From contig CAZJWM010000050.1 of assembly GCA_964549975.1 (NCBI GenBank), positions 1 to 15,254 of the forward strand: a stretch of 15,254 bases of DNA, read 5' to 3'. The stretch is from UBA3263 sp964549975 (GTDB taxonomy: Bacteria > Bacteroidota > Bacteroidia > Bacteroidales > Muribaculaceae). A program made the translations under genes and the position numbers. The notes under the pieces are model-generated. The model saw nothing but the letters and a program-made list of their open reading frames with translations. It had not been told where the DNA came from and searched no databases. How positions within the stretch are numbered: position 1 is the first letter of the stretch; each line of letters opens with the position of its first letter. Shown here piece by piece: positions 14,931-15,254 of this stretch.

Positions 14931-14965
14931 CTGTATTGAATTAATTGAAGTGAAATATAAAAATG

Positions 14966-15124
14966 TCAAGTTTTCACATGTAGAAACTCAACAATTTTCA
15001 TTACCTTTGCAACATCGTTCAAGTCAAGGTATTCAACGTCAGCGAGATTGATTCGCTGTTTGTTTATCTGGGCTTGAACTTTATTTTGGATGGTCGTCCA
15101 AGCGCTATGCCACCTTATCGGGCA
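14966..15124 (-). pseudogene. Coding fragment without a start codon, out of frame with the kinase-like gene
   Basis: This minus-strand frame is open for 52 codons between two TGA stops and contains no usable start in its first 40 codons. Its protein has a natural look: IQNKVQAQINKQRI, then LADVEYLDLNDVAKVMKI and a short end. Codons are ordinary and the hydrophobic residues recur every 3-4 positions. It overlaps the last 10 bases of the kinase-like gene in another frame. The simplest reading is a frameshifted C-terminal tail of that gene or the remnant of a second small gene. A chance open frame is possible. The leftward terminator at 14786-14814 lies downstream. Confidence 0.35.
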
Positions 15125-15254
15125 TCAATACAGGCGATACCTCCGCTCAGCTTATCTATTACCACTTTCACCGGGCGCTTGAAACCGACAATCGGGTCAA
15201 TGAAGTAGACCTCGCCGTCGGCGCCAAGCAGCGCATTGTCGCCCGTCACGTCGG
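15115..15254 (-). CDS. C-terminal end of a polyvalent-protein-type kinase domain (runs off right edge)
   Basis: Only the last 45 residues or so are in the window, ending in TAA at 15115-15117. They begin DVTGDNALLGADGEVYFIDP and continue with IVGFKRP. The spacing of a GDN motif, a D-G beta turn and an FIDPIxGFK block resembles the catalytic-loop-to-metal-binding segment of the kinase domain found in polyvalent proteins of bacterial mobile elements. There, GDN would hold the catalytic-loop Asn and IDP the metal-binding Asp. The upstream N-lobe is outside the window. Adjacent out-of-frame coding sequence raises the possibility of a frameshift near the end. Family recall is from pattern memory and only moderately sure; that this is the 3' end of a real gene is more certain. 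Confidence 0.5.
   Translation of the reverse strand, partial: DVTGDNALLGADGEVYFIDPIVGFKRPVKVVIDKLSGGIACIDAR

Noticed and set aside
15002..15009. TACCTTTG -7-like box on the plus strand
   Set aside because: No -33 element lies at the right distance, no plus-strand gene follows, and the site falls within a protein-like frame on the other strand.
14422..15114. tRNA, CRISPR array or insertion sequence in the sparse right end
   Set aside because: I found no tRNA arm pattern, no regularly spaced repeats, and no transposase frame or terminal inverted repeats by eye.

Overview
The window looks like a chromosome segment of a Bacteroidales gut bacterium. A Muribaculaceae-like or Prevotella-like lineage is my best guess, but the sequence does not settle the genus. 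The evidence is the enolase N-terminus, repeated TAnnTTTG promoter cores (the Bacteroidetes -7 box), large secreted proteins ending in a short DLxGRR tail, a DUF3078-type outer-membrane protein and a DUF4143-type ATPase. Coding DNA is GC-rich up to about 13.9 kb. The last 1.3 kb is visibly more AT-rich and carries short or broken genes.

Left to right: the start of eno runs off the left edge (minus strand). Next, on the minus strand, is a 1051-aa secreted protein of unknown function (438-3593), built from duplicated beta-rich modules. Upstream of it on the same strand is a 1197-aa secreted twin-SGNH hydrolase (3700-7293). Across a 301-bp divergent promoter region lies its paralogue, an 862-aa twin-SGNH hydrolase (7595-10183, plus), with two C-terminal lectin-like repeats and a good intrinsic terminator. 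Then come a DUF4143-type ATPase (10360-11670, plus) with a clear promoter and a long dyad at its transcript start, and, convergent with it, a minus-strand pair: an AraC-family regulator (13014-13937) followed 6 bp later by a DUF3078-like outer-membrane protein (11682-13007).

The right end (about 14.0-15.25 kb) has an unrecognised single-pass membrane protein, a doubtful 34-aa ORF, a T-tract terminator, an unexplained GC-rich block, and the 3' end of a gene resembling kinase domains of mobile-element polyvalent proteins, next to an out-of-frame coding fragment. This looks like the edge of a mobile or decayed region.

The most coherent set is the three secreted proteins at 438-10183. Both esterase-like proteins pair an intact SGNH lobe (GNS, NRGNSG, GTND, DxLH) with a second SGNH lobe that has lost the catalytic residues but kept a shared GDEMxxGGEWHEL motif. 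They differ in C-terminal modules. One set of modules is shared with the neighbouring 1051-aa protein, so the three look like modular products of one surface system, probably acting on O-acylated glycans. The substrate is not shown by the sequence.
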